A stretch of 5,467 nucleotides of DNA from assembly GCA_036620675.1 (NCBI GenBank), contig JAZHEE010000070.1, one strand, 5' to 3'. The stretch is from Jejubacter sp036620675 (lineage in GTDB: Bacteria > Pseudomonadota > Gammaproteobacteria > Enterobacterales > Enterobacteriaceae). Below are positions 5,383-5,467 of this stretch, piece after piece. Under the pieces are notes generated by a model. That model was not told the origin of the DNA, made no database searches, and saw only the letters and a list, made by a program, of their open reading frames with translations. Within the stretch, counting starts at the first letter, position 1. The number at the start of each line of letters is the position of its first letter. Made by a program: the position numbers and the translations under genes.

Positions 5383-5467
5383 CAGTCCAGGTGTAGTGGC
5401 ATAGTTAATCTGGCCACCTGAACAGAGGTGATATCATCGCCTCATAGACAAAAACAGGTGACATTAT
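5379..5467 (+). mobile_element. Probable left end and leader of an IS3-family insertion sequence (partial)
   Basis: From TGGTCAGTCCAGG (5379) the sequence runs through TCTGGCCACCTGAACAGAGG (5409-5428), which resembles my memory of the leader of IS3-family elements of the IS911 type, where orfA begins a few tens of bases later. CACCT (5415-5419) and AGGTG (5426-5430) can form a hairpin, and a second AGGTG at 5456-5460 would serve as a ribosome binding site for a start codon that begins at the last two bases (AT, 5466-5467). IS3-family tips begin with TG, as here. The transposase itself lies outside the window, so neither the element nor its completeness is confirmed. The exact left boundary is a guess. 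Confidence 0.45.

Overview
The window looks like an accessory island of an enterobacterial genome (Escherichia/Salmonella/Citrobacter/Klebsiella group). The clues are the end of a chaperone-usher fimbrial operon, a PerC-family regulator, a C4-like antisense RNA, a DUF333 lipoprotein, a DUF2913-type protein and what is probably the left end of an IS3-family element. I cannot name the species. All calls come from reading the sequence and recalled family knowledge; no search was run.

Left third (1-1700): the C-terminal domain of a fimbrial usher enters from the left edge. Two nested reading frames follow. The first is 69 codons: a signal peptide plus a short stretch resembling the start of an adhesin. 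It overlaps, by ATGA, a full-length 374-residue two-domain tip adhesin. The adhesin head is AT-rich and its pilin domain GC-rich, which suggests that the receptor-binding head was exchanged and that the 69-codon frame is what remains of the older adhesin. A hairpin with flanking A and T tracts closes the fimbrial operon.

Middle (1751-3791): three closely spaced plus-strand genes form a probable regulatory operon. They are a membrane-bound CSS-EAL cyclic-di-GMP phosphodiesterase with a complete set of catalytic residues, a 57-residue protein that faintly resembles Hha/YmoA, and a PerC-family regulator. Together they could link periplasmic redox state, cyclic-di-GMP level and H-NS-type silencing to expression of the adjacent fimbriae. 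This is the best candidate here for an undescribed system, but the link is inference from gene order.

Right (3792-5467): a hairpin-rich stretch resembling the phage C4 antisense RNA points into the 3' end of a convergent minus-strand gene for a small DUF333 lipoprotein. An AT-rich, apparently non-coding stretch of about 400 bases comes next, then a 198-codon DUF2913-type gene starting at GTG. The last 245 bases hold three inverted repeats and a leader that resembles an IS3-family element, whose first transposase frame would start at the window edge. This part reads as a patchwork of small cargo genes and mobile-element remains.
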